Shown here one piece after another: positions 5,853 through 7,204 of a stretch of DNA of 7,204 nucleotides. The notes beneath the pieces are model-generated. The model did not search any database. It saw nothing but the letters and a program-made list of their open reading frames with translations, and was not told the DNA's origin. The position numbers and the translations under genes are program-made. Position 1 is the stretch's first letter. Every line of letters begins with the position of its first letter. The stretch is from an uncultured Oscillospiraceae bacterium. GTDB taxonomy: Bacteria > Bacillota > Clostridia > Oscillospirales > Acutalibacteraceae. The stretch lies in assembly GCA_900544515.1 (NCBI GenBank), contig UQVI01000098.1, positions 1-7,204 on the forward strand, written 5' to 3'.

Positions 5853-7043
5853 ATGAAAACATTATTTTTGGAATGTAATATGGGTGCAGCAGGGGATATG
5901 CTTATGGCTGCTCTGTGGGAACTTACGGAGGATAAGGAAACCGCTCTTGAATGTATTCATTCAATCGATTTGCCTCATACAAGCATCAGCTTTGATAATA
6001 CTGTTACCTGCGGCATTTCCTGTACAAAGGCGCACGTTGTGATTGCCGGTGAGGAGGAGAGTTACAATCATATACATAATGCCCCTCATCATCATTTTAC
6101 CTTATCCGATGTTTATGAGATCATTGACAGCCTTAATATTTCCGATAACGTAAAGGAAAGATCAAAGTCAGTCTACAACACCATTGCCGCTGCAGAGAGT
6201 AAGGTGCATAATATCGATGTGTCAATGATTCATTTTCACGAGCTTGGCATGCTTGATGCAATAGCCGATGTTGTTATTTGCTGTTTTCTTATTGAAGGCT
6301 TGAATGTAGATAAAATTGTAGTTTCTCCGATAAACGTCGGAAGCGGTACGGTCAGATGTGCACACGGTTTAGTGCCTGTGCCTGCACCTGCAACTGCACA
6401 GATACTTATCGGTATACCATATTATAAAAGCAATATCGGCGGTGAGCTCTGTACTCCGACAGGTGCGGCTATACTTAAGATCTTTGCAGACGATTTTTCC
6501 AATATGCCTGAAATGACAGTAAAATCAATAGGCTATGGTGCAGGCAGCAAGGAATTTGAACAGGCAAATTGTATAAGAGCTTTTCTTGGTGAAACGGAAA
6601 ATAATTCTTCTGATGAGGTGATTGAGCTTGTATGCAATGTTGATGATATGACAGCTGAGGAATTATCCTTTGCCTGTGAAAAGCTTTTTTCCTCAGATGC
6701 ACTCGACGTATATACACAGCCTGCATATATGAAAAAGGGCAGATTAGGTACAGTTATTACAGTACTGTGCAGGGAAGAGAATAAGAAGAATATAATAACA
6801 TGTATTTTCAAATATACCTCAACAATTGGCATACGTGAGCATATCTGCAAAAGATATGTGCTTGACAGGAAAGAGGAGCTTATAAAATCTCCCATAGGTG
6901 AGATTCGTGCAAAATGCTCATCCGGATTTGGCGCAGATAAAATAAAGTATGAATTTGACGATTTGAAAAAAATTGCAGATGAAAAAAATATGTCAGTTTT
7001 TGAAGTGAAAAAATTATTGGAAAATAATAGTTTGACGAACTGA
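5853..7043 (+). CDS. larC: LarC, CTP-dependent nickel insertase of nickel-pincer nucleotide
   Basis: LarC inserts nickel into the dithiolated pyridinium mononucleotide in a CTP-dependent reaction (cyclometallase), completing the cofactor used by lactate racemase-type enzymes. The 396-residue protein starts with FLECNMGAAGDM, the family signature. A histidine-rich stretch follows at 73-81 (HIHNAPHHH), then HFHELG (127-132) with DAIADV (135-140), HGLVPVPAPAT and GELCTPTGAA. These make up the LarC1-type part. The LarC2-type part begins around 255 with CNVDDMTAEEL (from Cys261) and LDVYTQPAYMKKGR, the region linked to CTP binding in the L. plantarum enzyme, then TSTIGIRE and a C-terminal EFDDLKKIA segment. 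Both parts are in one unbroken frame, so no programmed frameshift is needed, unlike L. plantarum. It starts eight bases after the larB stop. No convincing terminator is visible between its TGA and base 7159, so a further gene could follow. Confidence 0.94.
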   Translation: MKTLFLECNMGAAGDMLMAALWELTEDKETALECIHSIDLPHTSISFDNTVTCGISCTKAHVVIAGEEESYNHIHNAPHHHFTLSDVYEIIDSLNISDNVKERSKSVYNTIAAAESKVHNIDVSMIHFHELGMLDAIADVVICCFLIEGLNVDKIVVSPINVGSGTVRCAHGLVPVPAPATAQILIGIPYYKSNIGGELCTPTGAAILKIFADDFSNMPEMTVKSIGYGAGSKEFEQANCIRAFLGETENNSSDEVIELVCNVDDMTAEELSFACEKLFSSDALDVYTQPAYMKKGRLGTVITVLCREENKKNIITCIFKYTSTIGIREHICKRYVLDRKEELIKSPIGEIRAKCSSGFGADKIKYEFDDLKKIADEKNMSVFEVKKLLENNSLTN

Positions 7044-7159
7044 AAGCCAGCAGCCTGAAATACCAAATAATCACACTTTGTTAATAAACTATTCCAACAA
7101 AATACTATGAATATACACTATATTGTTGCAATGTTTACAATTTGTTCATAAAATATGGC
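7044..7159 (+). other. Non-coding AT-rich tail downstream of larC
   Basis: This stretch holds no supported gene. No GC-rich hairpin with a T-tract is visible; the only local stem is a weak TTTGTT/AACAAA pairing with a 13-base loop. Its right part contains the candidate promoter at 7126-7154. True genomic sequence stops here, because the remaining bases are adapter. Confidence 0.6.
7126..7154 (+). promoter_or_regulatory. Candidate promoter for a gene beyond the contig end
   Basis: TTGCAA at 7126-7131 (four of six -35 matches) and TAAAAT at 7149-7154 (five of six -10 matches) are separated by exactly 17 bp. The -10 ends only five bases before the adapter begins, so the transcription start and the gene it would serve are missing. 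The spacing is good, but the region is AT-rich and a chance match is possible. Confidence 0.4.
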
Positions 7160-7204
7160 CTGTCTCTTATACACATCTCCGAGCCCACGAGACTAAGGCG
7201 AATC
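7160..7204. other. Illumina Nextera adapter contamination (not genomic)
   Basis: Bases 7160-7178 (CTGTCTCTTATACACATCT) are the Tn5 mosaic end used in Nextera libraries. They are followed by CCGAGCCCACGAGAC (7179-7193), the read-2 adapter, then TAAGGCGA (7194-7201), which matches the i7 index N701, and ATC, the first bases of the P7 flank. The order and junctions are exactly those of a read running through a short insert into its adapter. This is a library artefact left at the contig end, not a transposon in the organism. Confidence 0.98.

Noticed and set aside
6533..7066. 177-codon open frame on the minus strand opposite larC
   Set aside because: It lies wholly antisense to a strongly supported larC, its product is serine- and phenylalanine-rich without a recognisable motif, and it has no clear ribosome site.
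7160..7178. Tn5-like mosaic end read as a real transposon terminus
   Set aside because: It is directly followed by adapter, index and P7 bases, which only occur in a Nextera library molecule.

Overview
The window looks like a chromosomal contig from a low-GC Gram-positive anaerobe, most likely a gut Clostridia member (Lachnospiraceae/Oscillospiraceae-like). This rests on AT-rich codon use, Shine-Dalgarno-driven starts, tight one-strand gene packing and the gene families present; it is an inference, not a taxonomic assignment. All supported genes are on the + strand.

Layout: (i) 1-524 is the C-terminal part of an MFS transporter, cut by the left edge. (ii) 525-656 is an intergenic region occupied almost entirely by a long imperfect hairpin (554-654), which ends in T residues directly at the next start codon. 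(iii) 657-1994 is an FAD-dependent oxidoreductase of the phytoene desaturase / hydroxysqualene dehydroxylase (HpnE-like) type, followed by a clear intrinsic terminator (2004-2029). (iv) An extended -10 promoter (2044-2071) precedes a tight cluster: a GH20 beta-N-acetylhexosaminidase-like enzyme (2112-4313), larE (4347-5102), larB (5095-5844) and larC (5853-7043). (v) 7044-7159 is a non-coding tail with a candidate promoter for a gene beyond the contig. (vi) 7160-7204 is not biological: it matches the Illumina Nextera transposase adapter plus an i7 index, so the true sequence ends at about 7159.

How the genes work together: LarB, LarE and LarC make the nickel-pincer nucleotide (NPN) cofactor. 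LarB carboxylates and cleaves nicotinic acid adenine dinucleotide, LarE converts the two carboxylates to thiocarboxylates, and LarC inserts nickel using CTP. The cofactor user (LarA, lactate racemase, or a LarA homologue acting on another 2-hydroxyacid) is not in the window. The most interesting context is that the biosynthesis genes lie 33 nt behind a cytoplasmic-looking GH20 glycosidase and appear to share its promoter. Other notable points are the long hairpin that may sequester the oxidoreductase ribosome binding site, and a larC that is one uninterrupted frame, unlike the frameshift-dependent larC1/larC2 of Lactobacillus plantarum.
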